64,000 bases of DNA, taken from positions 1 to 64,000 of the forward strand of contig NZ_JAEVHF010000006.1 of NCBI RefSeq assembly GCF_018263925.1. The letters run 5' to 3'. This DNA comes from Kistimonas asteriae. GTDB taxonomy: Bacteria > Pseudomonadota > Gammaproteobacteria > Pseudomonadales > Endozoicomonadaceae. Below the pieces are notes generated by a model. That model worked only from the letters and a program-made list of their open reading frames with translations, was not told where the DNA came from and searched no databases. The first letter of the stretch is position 1, and each line of letters opens with the position of its first letter. Shown here one piece after another: positions 35,101 through 43,566 of the stretch. A program made the position numbers and the translations under genes.

Positions 35101-35149
35101 CCCCTGGACCCGCTCCGTCGCCAGCCTTCGCAACGCTGTCGGTTCCTAG
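32102..35149 (+). CDS. Large exported Pro/Gln-rich protein with three C-terminal SPOR (DamX-type) domains
   Basis: A 1015-residue protein. After a signal peptide (to about residue 31) comes a WxC...WxC segment (AAWQCMS...DWRC), then a helical part with three copies of a short motif near residues 120, 163 and 221 (WVDRLTTASSW, WLKRAKKRSSW, WLDKATARSSL). A long Pro/Gln/Ala-rich linker spans about 270-690. The C-terminus holds three SPOR-like domains (about 705-795, 817-905, 925-1015), each with [YL]TIQW...RYP or RFP, then a WYVLVQGQYPN-like strand; two end in NPWTRS. SPOR domains bind denuded septal peptidoglycan, so a cell-division or envelope role is likely. The polyproline segments could need EF-P. 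Its stop overlaps the convergent next gene. Confidence 0.85.
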   Translation: MKGRTFPLPTLLSISVVAAVGGSGYVSPVLALSSPVGYTAAWQCMSTINEDWRCSPGPGQPYTLTLAEVKELRSEIANSLANLTLKETNPRHPAVDPTEKILALKKYEEHPMRSLAEQDWVDRLTTASSWPEDQNLVPEPDLPAPSAGDISEDEVQNSILLSQWLKRAKKRSSWKEAEEPEAVSHLDDTRLLHNLVDNSRETYEEQKQAAKSGAQDLSADQWLDKATARSSLTKSDDHEHELALSARDNDSDTSGILSGLQPGPAFPQKTITSPDSLLPPGMVQSAPITRNPYTVAKQLTQSQSQPVAPAPQPAQIAQPQPASPPKPIGVGGQLLVRQATGQPPVPQGYVPTPEPMPEPAAAPAYATARTISQPLPPLPDVEVTPAEREARAVRPSVASQPQRRMPYGMDMPPDRWRYAPHNTLPPKTNHPLASAPQRRSDPRNVNIPGMAEQQQPQQPYYNYKTDDRSTLAPPQSAGNYQPSMQAQPGNAVSHGQTSWSLTGQPVATYAPAPRQAPAPQQTSQQQVAQQPYRYRADERLAPSLPKYSTEPAWPQAAAEDIPKQKPENAYSRMQQFNRPPPISPNDIFKLASSAPEAKQPATEAKRKPEPPSTPVNSIERFRQKTAEPDPIRSPYQSNAPQQPANDRYKQPATDAYNRFTGNSQTNTQLSTHNTYASNSYSGGAVQPVSFNQQSEATGSATLNQFLKAPRNHLTIQWLATTQPAKIMRLQQRFPALRDASVVRFRRQGQTWHILLTGIYPNKHSASQLLNQEPWKHIARALNPWTRSLAGIHKLDLVMPNTTHTAPDVGHAPAALPQGDYTIQWAIAQTAGEIREIQARYPQLSGADAIEIPRRGGSSYALVQGRYRDNLTAMDALRQPRMAMLANDLRPVTRPMASIRNSRPLPQAVFSHMSIPIDDSIQRLMQAPDGTYTIQWLAANKPNVLADLQYRYPELNDAVTVRFRRNDRDWYVLVQGQYPNSRAAQQALQKPGVRELANKLNPWTRSVASLRNAVGS

Positions 35150-36057
35150 AACCGATAGAAAACATTGAAGTAGTGCCCTACACCGTTGGAATCGGTTTTC
35201 TTACCATCAAGAACTTCACCATTCTTCCACTGGGTCATATGGTGGTAGAGCTTGGCGCCATAGCCCGCTCCCCAATGTTTGTCGTGATACCAGAGACCCA
35301 GATAAGCCTGAAAGGAATCATCCGTCCGATAGGCTTTCTCAAAAGCATTCTCTTTCTTCGGAATTTTGCTGTCGAACTCCCAGTCAAAGTAACCCTGAAA
35401 CGCAATCATCCGATCGCCATCCAGCATCTTGAGCGGCTTGAACCAGTTGGCATGCAGAACGTAGCCATCCCATGACCGTTCATTGGAAGCGCCATAGTTG
35501 TCGTATACATAGCGTTTGTAGAAATCCACGCCGGTCTTGCCCAGCCATGGCACCATCACATCGGCACCAAAACCGACCCAGAGGTTCTGTCCACCGCCGT
35601 TTTTATCGATAACCTTGTCGTTCGCATCCAGCTCATACTTATCCCCATCCATGGCATTAAGCGTGAACGACAGATACCACTCCACAATAGGGCCAATAGC
35701 CAGGTCTTCCCTGAACAGACCATCCAGAGAGAGTCTTGGTGACACCTTGGCAAAGAAGTTGTCCTGTTTATTCTTGTCGCTGTGGGAACTGCCCAGGATA
35801 TCGAGGATATCCACATACCCGTAAATCGCGACGATCCCGGAACGACCGCCGAACTCAATTTCAAAGTAGGTGTCATCAAACTTGTAGGGACCACCTCGCT
35901 GGTCAATGCCCCGGTACAGGTGCCAGTTCATCCACAGATGATCATACTTCCGGGTATCTTCTGAATAATCTTCTGCCTGAACCGCACAGGCCATTCCCAG
36001 TATCAGACAGAATCCAGCCAGTCGGCGGAAAACGCGCAAACCTTCAACTTTACACAC
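35146..36057 (-). CDS. OmpK/Tsx-type nucleoside-specific outer-membrane channel
   Basis: A 303-residue outer-membrane protein: signal peptide (LAGFCLILGMACAVQA), then alternating aromatic/polar strands ending in a terminal Phe (GHYFNVFYRF), as required for BamA recognition. The pattern HLWMNWHLYRGIDQRGGPYKFDDTYFEIEFGG and the late WGAGYGAKLYHHMTQWK match the Tsx/OmpK family of nucleoside channels and phage receptors. Its stop shares a CTAG with the stop of the convergent SPOR gene (4-base overlap). No nucleoside-uptake genes are adjacent. Confidence 0.82.
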   Translation of the reverse strand: MCKVEGLRVFRRLAGFCLILGMACAVQAEDYSEDTRKYDHLWMNWHLYRGIDQRGGPYKFDDTYFEIEFGGRSGIVAIYGYVDILDILGSSHSDKNKQDNFFAKVSPRLSLDGLFREDLAIGPIVEWYLSFTLNAMDGDKYELDANDKVIDKNGGGQNLWVGFGADVMVPWLGKTGVDFYKRYVYDNYGASNERSWDGYVLHANWFKPLKMLDGDRMIAFQGYFDWEFDSKIPKKENAFEKAYRTDDSFQAYLGLWYHDKHWGAGYGAKLYHHMTQWKNGEVLDGKKTDSNGVGHYFNVFYRF

Positions 36058-36242
36058 GGGACTTCTCCGGAAAAAACAGGGCGAGAGGGTGTAGAGATCA
36101 AGACAGCAGTAACCAACGCTTCAGCAGCGTCCTTGAGTGTAGACAGGAACCGTCAGAACAGCCGCCAAATACCCTGCAACAACCGGGATCAGGTGTTAGG
36201 ATCACAACCGGGAAACTATGGATAACCGGCTAAAACAGCATC

Positions 36243-37382
36243 ATGGAGAAAGTTGATACCGTCATTATCGGCGCGGGTGTTATTGGCTTGGCCATTGCCA
36301 GGCAACTGGCCCGACCGGGGAAGTCTGTGTTTGTGTTGGAACAGCATGACCACATCGGTGAAGAGACCAGCAGCCGTAACAGCGAGGTGATCCACGCCGG
36401 TATCTACTATCCTTCAGGATCGCTAAAAGCTTCCCTCTGTGTACGTGGCAAAGCATTGCTTTATGACTATTGCGACCAGCACCGCATTCCCTGTCGCCGT
36501 ACCGGTAAATTGATTGTTGCCACCGCTGCAGAAGAGATCGACCAGCTTGAACGCATCCATGTTCAGGCAACAGCCAATGGTGTCAGGGATCTCCAGTGGT
36601 TGTCCCCGGAAGAACTGAAGGAGAAGGAACCAGTAGTCACCGGTATTGCCGCGCTGTTTTCCCCCTCCACCGGGATCGTCGACAGTCATACCTATATGCA
36701 GACCCTGTTTATGGAAGCTACACAGAATGAAGCTGAACTAGTGACAGGGACTCGCGTTCTGTCAGTGACCTGCTACAACAAAGAGGATGGTTTTCTCGTA
36801 ACGGCCATGACCAATGGTGAAACTTACCAGTTCCAGAGTCGTACTCTGATCAATGCTGCCGGGCTCAGCGCCCAGCAGGTTGCAGCAGATATACCTGGTA
36901 GCGTTCCCATTCCTCCTCTCTATTTCTGCAAGGGACACTATTATTCCCTGCAAGGCAGCCAGCAGCCCTTTCACCATCTCGTTTACCCTGTGCCAGAGCG
37001 CAACACCACAGGGCTAGGCATCCACGCCACGCTGGATATGGCAGGCAATACCCGCTTCGGCCCCGACACGGCGTATATTGATAAGGTCGATTACCAGGTG
37101 CCTGCCGAGGCTCCGGAAAGCTGGTATGCTGCCATACGCCGTTACTGGCCGGCCCTGCCAGACGGCGCACTGCAGCCGGCCTACAGCGGCATACGCCCCA
37201 AACTGCAACAGGCCGGTGAAGCGTCCCGGGATTTCATGATCCAGGGTCAGGAAACCCACGGTCTGCCGGGGCTGATCAATCTTTTCGGCATTGAGTCACC
37301 AGGACTCACCGCCTCTCTGGCACTGGCCGGATATGTTGAATCACTGTTAGAGGGACAAGATCCCAGGGAACACTTGCAATGA
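36243..37382 (+). CDS. FAD-dependent oxidoreductase of the L-2-hydroxyglutarate oxidase (LhgO) family
   Basis: A 379-residue DAO-fold flavoenzyme. The dinucleotide-binding loop GAGVIG lies at 10-15 (VDTVIIGAGVIGLAIARQLA), followed by the family signature SSRNSEVIHAGIYYPSGSLKA that is typical of LhgO. The C-terminal FAD loop is NLFGIESPGLTASLA. The likely reaction is oxidation of a 2-hydroxy acid such as L-2-hydroxyglutarate to the keto acid with electrons to quinone. It overlaps the AsmA-like gene by four bases (ATGA), so the two are co-translated. Confidence 0.87.
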   Translation: MEKVDTVIIGAGVIGLAIARQLARPGKSVFVLEQHDHIGEETSSRNSEVIHAGIYYPSGSLKASLCVRGKALLYDYCDQHRIPCRRTGKLIVATAAEEIDQLERIHVQATANGVRDLQWLSPEELKEKEPVVTGIAALFSPSTGIVDSHTYMQTLFMEATQNEAELVTGTRVLSVTCYNKEDGFLVTAMTNGETYQFQSRTLINAAGLSAQQVAADIPGSVPIPPLYFCKGHYYSLQGSQQPFHHLVYPVPERNTTGLGIHATLDMAGNTRFGPDTAYIDKVDYQVPAEAPESWYAAIRRYWPALPDGALQPAYSGIRPKLQQAGEASRDFMIQGQETHGLPGLINLFGIESPGLTASLALAGYVESLLEGQDPREHLQ

Positions 37383-39448
37383 AGACACTGTTCAAGTGGC
37401 TGACAGGTATTGTTGTCAGCCTGATCGTACTGGTCATTCTGGCTGCGGTGCTGTTGCCCGTCGTCATCAACCCGAATGATTACCGGGAGCAGCTTCGATC
37501 TGCAGTCTCTGAAAATACCGGTTACGATTTACATCTTAACGGCACGATCAACTGGTCTCTCTTCCCGCGGCTGGGCCTGAGTGTGGCGGATATCCAGGTT
37601 GACGATATCCACAACCAGCCACTGGCAACACTGAAACAGGCGGATATCCATGTTGCGCTGCTCCCGCTGATTCTTAATCAGCGTGTGGATATGCAGGCGC
37701 TGGTTCTGGATGGGCTGACCCTTAACCTCTCGCGCGATACCCAGGGAAAACCGAACTGGATTGAGCCCGAAGGCAGCGCAAGCACAGCGGCAACGGCCAG
37801 TGAACCGACCCAGACTGAACCCTCATCATCAAAGAAAACGCTGAGCCTTAACATCGCCAGCGTGGATATCAGCCAGATCAACCTGAATTACCAGGATCAA
37901 CAGACCGGACAATCACTGTTGATCCACAACGCCCACCTGCAGACGGATGCCATACAGGCAGGCCAGCCGTTTAACCTGAAAGCAGGATTTTCACTGCAAA
38001 GCAGTGAACCGCCACTGCATGCAGCGGTGTCCCTGGAAACAGCATTAATGCTGAACCTCAGAAACAACACATTCAAAGCTGATCAAATCGACCTGACCAT
38101 CACCCCGGAACAGCATAAGGAGCCAGTAAAGCTCACCATTACTGCCACACTGGAAGGAAATGATGGTCAGCTAGATGGAAACCTGACCCTGGAACCGGTC
38201 AATTTTCAACGTTTTCTGCAGCAACTGGGTATGCCCTTACCCGAAATGGGCAACCCAAAAGCACTGACCAAGGTCAGCCTGACAACCACGGTAAACACTG
38301 CCGATAACCGCGCCAGCCTGCAGGACGTCAATCTGGTGCTGGACGATTTCACAATGAGCGGTAAGCTGGCGGTGACTGACATCAGCAGTAAAGCGCTGCG
38401 CTTCACCTTGAAAGGCTCAGACCTGCAACTGGATGATTATCTGCCCCTGGTGCCAGCCGAACCTTCGACAGAGATCTCTACGAGTACGCAGGATCAACCG
38501 ACGACAGAAAAATCCACCGTCAAAAACGCCTCCAATGCCCCCGTTATCCCGGTTGACCTGCTGAAGCCACTCAACCTTGAGGGAAAGCTGTCACTGTCAG
38601 CCCTGACAGTCAAAGGCTTCCGGTTTGACAAACCCACCCTGGCAGTCAAAGCCAATAATGGCGTACTGTCAGTCAGTAAGCTCAATGCCGGTTTCTATGA
38701 CGGCGTCATCGATGGTAAGGCCAAAATCGATGTCAATGGCATACCACAGCTTTCCACAAGAAGCACGATACAAGACATTGATCTCCACGCACTGTCTGAA
38801 GCCGTTCCCGACCTCCAGGCGGTCACAGGAAAGACGAATGCCAGCATTCGGCTACTGACCCGCGGCCTTACGGAACCTGAGCTGATCCAGCACCTCAATG
38901 GCGTGATAGAGTTCCATGTCGATAACGGCGCACTGCACGGCGTCAACCTCAACAAGACGGTCTGCAGCGGTATCGCCAAAATACGGAAAAAACCCATCAG
39001 CAAGGCTGACTGGCCTGACGAAACTCAGTTCACGTCCCTAAAGGGCACGCTCAATATCAGCGATGGGGTAGCGACCAACAACAATCTCTGCGCGGCAATG
39101 GATCAGCTCAACCTCTGTGGCGGTGGCACAATTAATCTGGTTAAACAAAGCCTGGATTACACCATGGGTGTCACAGTAACCGGCAGTACAGCCGAAGAAG
39201 ATGAGCCCGCCTGCCGCATCAATGAAAAGTATGCCGACCTCACCTGGCCGATTCGCTGCAGCGGAAAAATCGGAGACAGTGATCTGTGTGGCATCGATGA
39301 ACAGCGCCTTGGTGAGCTGGCTGCCACCGTGGCAGAGCGGGAGTTGAAAGGGAAATTACAGCAGAAACTGGACGACAAGCTCCGCAATAAATTCGGTGAC
39401 CAACTAGGTGAAGAACTTGGGGATAAATTAAAAAATCTCTTTCAATAG
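37379..39448 (+). CDS. AsmA family protein
   Basis: A 689-residue inner-membrane-anchored periplasmic protein. The N-terminal helix (KWLTGIVVSLIVLVILAAVLLPVVI) is followed by the AsmA signature NPNDYREQLRSAVSENTGYDLHLNGTINWSLFPRLGLSVADIQV; the C-terminal region (about 430-600) holds the AsmA-2 domain with DGVATNNNLCAAMDQLNLCGGG. AsmA-like proteins form lipid-transfer bridges or support outer-membrane assembly. Residues 120-145 are a Ser/Thr/Glu-rich linker. The C-terminal coil (KGKLQQKLDDKLRNKFGDQLGEELG) is amphipathic. It precedes mutY as in Pseudomonas. Confidence 0.9.
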   Translation: MKTLFKWLTGIVVSLIVLVILAAVLLPVVINPNDYREQLRSAVSENTGYDLHLNGTINWSLFPRLGLSVADIQVDDIHNQPLATLKQADIHVALLPLILNQRVDMQALVLDGLTLNLSRDTQGKPNWIEPEGSASTAATASEPTQTEPSSSKKTLSLNIASVDISQINLNYQDQQTGQSLLIHNAHLQTDAIQAGQPFNLKAGFSLQSSEPPLHAAVSLETALMLNLRNNTFKADQIDLTITPEQHKEPVKLTITATLEGNDGQLDGNLTLEPVNFQRFLQQLGMPLPEMGNPKALTKVSLTTTVNTADNRASLQDVNLVLDDFTMSGKLAVTDISSKALRFTLKGSDLQLDDYLPLVPAEPSTEISTSTQDQPTTEKSTVKNASNAPVIPVDLLKPLNLEGKLSLSALTVKGFRFDKPTLAVKANNGVLSVSKLNAGFYDGVIDGKAKIDVNGIPQLSTRSTIQDIDLHALSEAVPDLQAVTGKTNASIRLLTRGLTEPELIQHLNGVIEFHVDNGALHGVNLNKTVCSGIAKIRKKPISKADWPDETQFTSLKGTLNISDGVATNNNLCAAMDQLNLCGGGTINLVKQSLDYTMGVTVTGSTAEEDEPACRINEKYADLTWPIRCSGKIGDSDLCGIDEQRLGELAATVAERELKGKLQQKLDDKLRNKFGDQLGEELGDKLKNLFQ

Positions 39449-39478
39449 AAAGAGTTAGATACAACAAAAGTTATCCAC

Positions 39479-39508
39479 ATCCATCCACAGCTTTTGCTGT
39501 GGATGGAT
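39479..39508 (+). terminator. Perfect hairpin after asmA
   Basis: A 13-bp stem (ATCCATCCACAGC/GCTGTGGATGGAT) with a TTTT loop lies about 30 bases past the asmA stop and 110 bases before mutY. It lacks a T-run, so it may be a 3'-stabilising or Rho-assisted structure. Confidence 0.45.
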
Positions 39509-39616
39509 ACTGTCAGCACTGGTAATACCCCGACTGTTCCCATGGCAGCCATAAGCGCATAGTGCCCACAGATAACAAAAAAGAGAGAATCAACCTTTAC
39601 CTTGAATGCCAAATTA

Positions 39617-40678
39617 ATGAGCCAAACCGCCGGAAACTTCAGCCAGCGTGTCCTTGACTGGTACGACCAGCACGGCCGCAAACACCTGCCCTGGCAGCAG
39701 AACATCACCCCATACCGGGTCTGGATCAGCGAAATCATGCTGCAGCAGACCCAGGTGAAAACGGTCATTCCCTATTTTGAAACATTCATGGAACAGTTTC
39801 CGGATGTTCACGCTCTCGCCTCGGCACCGGTGGATGATGTCCTGCACCTCTGGAGTGGGCTGGGTTACTACAGCCGAGCAAGGAATCTGCATAAGGCTGC
39901 CTGCCAGGTGGTTGAATGCTTTCACGGTGAATTTCCCCAAACTGTCGAGCAACTGTCAGAATTGCCAGGGATTGGCCGTTCTACGGCTGGTGCCATTGCC
40001 AGTATCAGCATGGGTATTCGCGCCCCGATTCTGGACGGCAATGTTAAACGAGTGCTGGCCCGACATCACGCCATTGAGGGTTGGCCAGGACAAAGTGCCG
40101 TTGCCAATAAACTCTGGGATATCGCCGAGCATCATACCCCTGATAAGCGACTTCCCCAGTACACCCAGGCAATGATGGATCTGGGTGCGATGATCTGTAC
40201 CCGTACGCGCCCCACCTGCCACCTCTGCCCCCTGCAGGAAAGCTGTATGGCCCATGCCATTGGCGACACCAGCGCCTATCCGGGGAAAAAGCCCAAGAAA
40301 ACCCTGCCGGAACGTCAGGTTCGCATGCTGATGGTCGTGAATCATGTAGGTGAAGTCCTGTTACATAAAAGACCGTCACAGGGCATCTGGGGTGGACTCT
40401 GGAGCTTTCCTGAACTGAGAACAGATGATTCTCTGGATGAAACGGCAGAAGCTATTGCCGGTACTGAACTTTATGGTATTGAAGCATGGACACCCTTTCG
40501 GCACACCTTCAGTCATTACCATCTGGATATAACGCCAGTAAAAGCATTCACAGCTATGGAAACGAAAACGATCCAGCCTGTGGATTCAACATGTTGGGTT
40601 TCTATCGACAATCCTGGGAAATTAGGACTGGCTGCACCAGTCACAAAACTACTTCGAAAACTCGCGCACAGCTTGTGA
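39617..40678 (+). CDS. mutY: A/G-specific adenine glycosylase MutY
   Basis: Base-excision enzyme (353 aa from this start) that removes adenine opposite 8-oxoguanine. Features in order: [23 protein letters not shown] with catalytic Glu39, the helix-hairpin-helix [12 protein letters not shown] at about 116-127, catalytic Asp140 (ILDGNVKR), and the 4Fe-4S loop Cys194-x6-Cys201-x2-Cys204-x5-Cys210. A C-terminal NUDIX-like 8-oxoG recognition domain follows. The start at MSQTAGNF is chosen by family length. The partner yggX normally follows directly; here it is 2.5 kb away. Confidence 0.97.
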   Translation: MSQTAGNFSQRVLDWYDQHGRKHLPWQQNITPYRVWISEIMLQQTQVKTVIPYFETFMEQFPDVHALASAPVDDVLHLWSGLGYYSRARNLHKAACQVVECFHGEFPQTVEQLSELPGIGRSTAGAIASISMGIRAPILDGNVKRVLARHHAIEGWPGQSAVANKLWDIAEHHTPDKRLPQYTQAMMDLGAMICTRTRPTCHLCPLQESCMAHAIGDTSAYPGKKPKKTLPERQVRMLMVVNHVGEVLLHKRPSQGIWGGLWSFPELRTDDSLDETAEAIAGTELYGIEAWTPFRHTFSHYHLDITPVKAFTAMETKTIQPVDSTCWVSIDNPGKLGLAAPVTKLLRKLAHSL

Positions 40679-41002
40679 TGCTCGCTGATGAGCATAAGAG
40701 AACTCATTATTTTTTCTGGATAACAAGATTTCTGCCTTGCATCAGCAAGGCAGAATCAAATTCCTGTATCCATAGAGAACCAAAGAATCAATAATAGTAT
40801 AAAAACATTATACACATTTAAGAAAACGCTAAGACATCCAATTAAAAAACGCGTTCTTTTATAACTACGATTAAAGTATAATCGTCATACCATTGCAAAA
40901 ATAAACAATAGATGAATTAAAAGCAATCAACTTTATAAATCAGCGGCTAAATCAACCATTACTTATTACATAAGCTATGTCTTAACAGCCACCATCACAA
41001 TG
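40679..41002. other. AT-rich intergenic region downstream of mutY
   Basis: About 320 bases without a supportable gene. It contains the hairpin at 40730-40755 and then a strongly A+T-rich tract up to the small membrane-protein gene at 41003. Confidence 0.5.
40730..40755 (+). terminator. Hairpin downstream of mutY
   Basis: An 11-bp perfect stem (TTCTGCCTTGC/GCAAGGCAGAA) with an ATCA loop, 51 bases past the mutY stop. Without a T-run; a probable transcript end of the asmA-mutY direction. Confidence 0.45.
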
Positions 41003-41524
41003 TTAGCTATAGCTATGCCCCTTCATTTCATCAGAACATTCTTTACATGCTTTTTGATATTTTTCAGTAAGAGACGGGTAACTCCCATCAAAATAACTAT
41101 AGTTGTCAGGATCAAGCGTTTTCTTGACTAATCGATACCCTCCTGTGGCCAAGCCATGTCCTACACCACCAACAACATCAACGACAAAAACAAAAATTGC
41201 AGGTATCATAACGCATGGAGCACAACAGCAGAAGATTAATGACACACATACTGACCCCATAAGACCATTGAATGCCAGGCCCAGCTCAATAATTGGAGTA
41301 ACCACGGTGCCAACAAGGAAAACGACCGGAATGCATATATAAGTAACAACACGACCACACAAAGGCTTGGGCTCTGTAGGCAGCTTATATCCACCACTAC
41401 CACTTAAGTGAGGTTCGGAGTCGGTTGTTCTGTGGGGGTATCCCCTAGCAGAGTCTTTTCCCGGACCACTTAAAGGCCCTTGCATACCTGCCTGAAGAGA
41501 ACTGGAAGAATCAGCGCGTTCCAT
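41003..41524 (-). CDS. Cysteine-rich membrane protein, left member of a divergent paralogous pair
   Basis: A 173-residue protein. Residues 1-55 are polar, Ser/Gly/Pro-rich; 57-130 form a long hydrophobic region with a Cys cluster (FCCCAPC, 99-104); the C-terminus is polar. Three blocks match the protein at 42380 in the same order and nearly the same positions: GTVVTPIIEL (72-81), VVDVVGGVGHGLATGGYR (114-131) and YSYFDGSYPSL (142-152). The ATG seven codons into the frame is chosen because AGAGG lies eight bases ahead; the longer frame starts at TTG. No known family was recognised. The surroundings are AT-rich, unlike mutY and yggX. Confidence 0.7.
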   Translation of the reverse strand: MERADSSSSLQAGMQGPLSGPGKDSARGYPHRTTDSEPHLSGSGGYKLPTEPKPLCGRVVTYICIPVVFLVGTVVTPIIELGLAFNGLMGSVCVSLIFCCCAPCVMIPAIFVFVVDVVGGVGHGLATGGYRLVKKTLDPDNYSYFDGSYPSLTEKYQKACKECSDEMKGHSYS

Positions 41525-42379
41525 ATTATTAACCTCTTTCAAAAAGCCTATTGATAATCTGAGAAATCAAAAAGGATAAAATATCCTTAGTCCCTATTAA
41601 GACCCTGACACAGAAAAATAGTTTCCATTTATTCATTCTCCAGTATGGCATTAGCGTGCCTATGAGTGGGTTATCAACGATAACCTGGGTTTTAATAACG
41701 ACAAAGTCAGTAAGACTAACAATATCTGCTCTATTATTGTCCTCAATAACAATAGCAACTACTCGACCGGCATGCTGAATAAGAAACCATGACCAAAATG
41801 TCCTCTTTTAGAAAATACAAGCCTTAACCAGAATTATGCCATCAATAGCATATAGGTATATATCGCGAAGCTGTTATACGACCACACAAAAAACATTTCA
41901 TGAAAAACTATTAAATCAAATAAACAAACATGAGCATTACCATCAAAACATGTGCACGACATATTTTATACAATCTTAAAAAACAACAAGATCAATATTG
42001 ATATTAAAAAGAATATATATTTAAACATCAAAAAATAACAGGACTACTTTATTAAACCAAAAAGAAAAACATCACGACACTAAAAAAATCCAAACCGGAT
42101 CAGTTAGTTTTTGTACAGTAACGCTTACCATAAGCATATAAAACTAACCATTCCTCACTCTTTATTTTCAAACCTTTTAAAACCACACCCACAAAAAACA
42201 ATAACGATTAAAACTAAAACCGCCATCCTAGTGACTATAGAGCTCGTCAGCACAAACAATTCATCTGCAGTCATTACTGCTCAGGAACGATTTAATTAAT
42301 TATCTGTCTTAGAAAATACGAGAAGAGGCCGTGCAGGCGCATGGCAAACCATTTACTTATATACCTAGAGGAAAAAATT
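41525..42379. other. Very AT-rich region between the two divergent membrane-protein genes
   Basis: About 855 bases without a supportable gene. It should hold the two divergent promoters, but the extreme A+T content makes hexamer calls unreliable. A 62-codon ORF at 42111-42299 has neither a ribosome-binding site nor family features. Confidence 0.5.
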
Positions 42380-42910
42380 ATGGATTTTAATGTAATGTGC
42401 ATTGATAGATATCCTATGACGAAGGCAGAACGAGTAGCTAGTGCTCAAGAGAAAAGGAGAGCCGCTGTTACTGAAACAAAAGAATTTACGCCTTACGAGT
42501 ACCCTGAAGAAGGTAGTAGTAGCCGCTGCCCAATAAAGCTCCGTAAAATCTGCTGCTGCCTTCCTAAAATTGTCCTTTTCGGTCTAGGAGGTACACTTGT
42601 TGCACCAATCAGCGAACTAGTAAAGTCAGTATTCATACGCCCCTGTAACACTCTCACTCTACTATGCAAAGATGGTTGTTCTCTAAAAAATTGCTGTCGT
42701 TCACTAGCAACTGTTGTTTTGACTCCTGTCGATCTTGGAATAGGTTTGATATGGGGAGCCACCACAGGTGGCATCCGAGCCTGTATGGATGCGTTTGATT
42801 GTGGAGAGAGAGGCAAGTCATACTTCAACGATGTGGAAGCTTTCTCATTTGTTTCCTTGATACAAGATAAATGGATTTTGGAAATCAGAAGATCTCAGGA
42901 AGAGCTGTAG
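42380..42910 (+). CDS. Cysteine-rich membrane protein, right member of a divergent paralogous pair
   Basis: A 176-residue protein starting at the ATG preceded by GAGGA (eight bases). The N-terminal 50 residues are polar and charged. Then come Cys clusters (CPIKLRKICCC at 50-60, CKDGC and NCC at 96-106) and two hydrophobic segments. Blocks shared with the protein at 41003 are GTLVAPISEL (71-80), PVDLGIGLIWGATTGGIR (116-133) and KSYFNDVEAFSFVSL (146-160). Two hydrophobic stretches around a short Cys-rich loop suggest a hairpin membrane topology. No function can be assigned; a hairpin at 42958 follows. Confidence 0.7.
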   Translation: MDFNVMCIDRYPMTKAERVASAQEKRRAAVTETKEFTPYEYPEEGSSSRCPIKLRKICCCLPKIVLFGLGGTLVAPISELVKSVFIRPCNTLTLLCKDGCSLKNCCRSLATVVLTPVDLGIGLIWGATTGGIRACMDAFDCGERGKSYFNDVEAFSFVSLIQDKWILEIRRSQEEL

Positions 42911-43224
42911 AGGACGTTTAATAAGAAAAACATACTAAATTTCGATTTACTATAAAACAAGGCACGGCAAATATGCCGTGCCTTGCTTATAAAAGGCATC
43001 GAGTAAAATATAATTATGTTAAATATTTATTCTTTGATTCCTGCCACACTTCATTAATATAAAGTTATCTTCGTCATAGATTCCTGAGAAGTCCTCCTTG
43101 AGAATAATCTGGCCATCAGCCACGCTATCCACAAAATAAAAACAGACATTGTCTCTAAAATTGACTCCTACTCTCTGAAAAATACCATTATCATGCTTCC
43201 CAGCGTTAACTCAGGAGCCCAACC
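42911..43224. other. Intergenic region upstream of yggX
   Basis: About 310 bases with no supportable ORF. It contains the hairpin at 42958-42985 and, towards the right, the return to the base composition of the core genes. Confidence 0.5.
42958..42985. terminator. 12-bp hairpin after the right Cys-rich gene
   Basis: CAAGGCACGGCA (42958-42969) pairs perfectly with TGCCGTGCCTTG (42974-42985) around AATA. On the minus strand the stem is followed by TTTTA, and on the plus strand by a weak CTTAT, so it could end transcription from either side. Confidence 0.55.
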
Positions 43225-43500
43225 ATGAGCCGTACCGTACACTGCGTGAAACTCAAGAAAGACGCCCCCGGGCTGGATGTCCCCCCTTACCCCGGCGAAA
43301 AGGGCAAATGGATTTACGAGAATATCTCCCGTGAAGCCTGGACGCAGTGGACCCAGCATCAGACCCGCCTGATCAACGAAAAGCACCTGAACCTGCTCGA
43401 CCCACAGACACGCAAATACCTGGGCGAACAGATGGACAAGTTCTTTGCCGGCAACGACTACGACATGGCCGAAGGTTTCGTACCGGAAAAGAACGACTGA
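43225..43500 (+). CDS. yggX: Probable Fe(2+)-trafficking protein YggX
   Basis: A 91-residue cytoplasmic protein with all YggX hallmarks: MSRTVHCVKL with Cys7, GLDVPPYPGEKGKWIYENIS, WTQWTQHQTRLINEKHLNLLDP and the acidic tail GFVPEKND. It protects Fe-S enzymes from oxidative damage and is usually co-transcribed with mutY. Here 2.5 kb of AT-rich sequence separates the two. A GGAG-containing RBS lies upstream. Confidence 0.97.
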   Translation: MSRTVHCVKLKKDAPGLDVPPYPGEKGKWIYENISREAWTQWTQHQTRLINEKHLNLLDPQTRKYLGEQMDKFFAGNDYDMAEGFVPEKND

Positions 43501-43511
43501 ACACTGCATGC

Positions 43512-43541
43512 GGATAAAGTGCACGCCTGTGCATTTTATCC
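43512..43541 (+). terminator. 13-bp hairpin after yggX
   Basis: GGATAAAGTGCAC and GTGCATTTTATCC form a 13-bp stem (one G-T pair) around GCCT, 11 bases after the yggX stop. No T-run follows immediately. Confidence 0.5.
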
Positions 43542-43566
43542 CTGCTAAAAAATCCCGCCGGGGGTG

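Noticed and set aside
39471..39479. A perfect DnaA-box sequence TTATCCACA next to a palindrome after asmA.
   Set aside because: Single boxes of this kind also occur inside other genes of the window (near 15918, 19785 and 28875), and there is no cluster, AT-rich unwinding element or dnaA/dnaN/gidA neighbour, so no origin is called.
40679..43224. The insert between mutY and yggX as an integrative element targeting tRNA-Phe.
   Set aside because: No integrase, no direct repeats of the tRNA 3' end at the left boundary, and yggX lies between the insert and the tRNAs.
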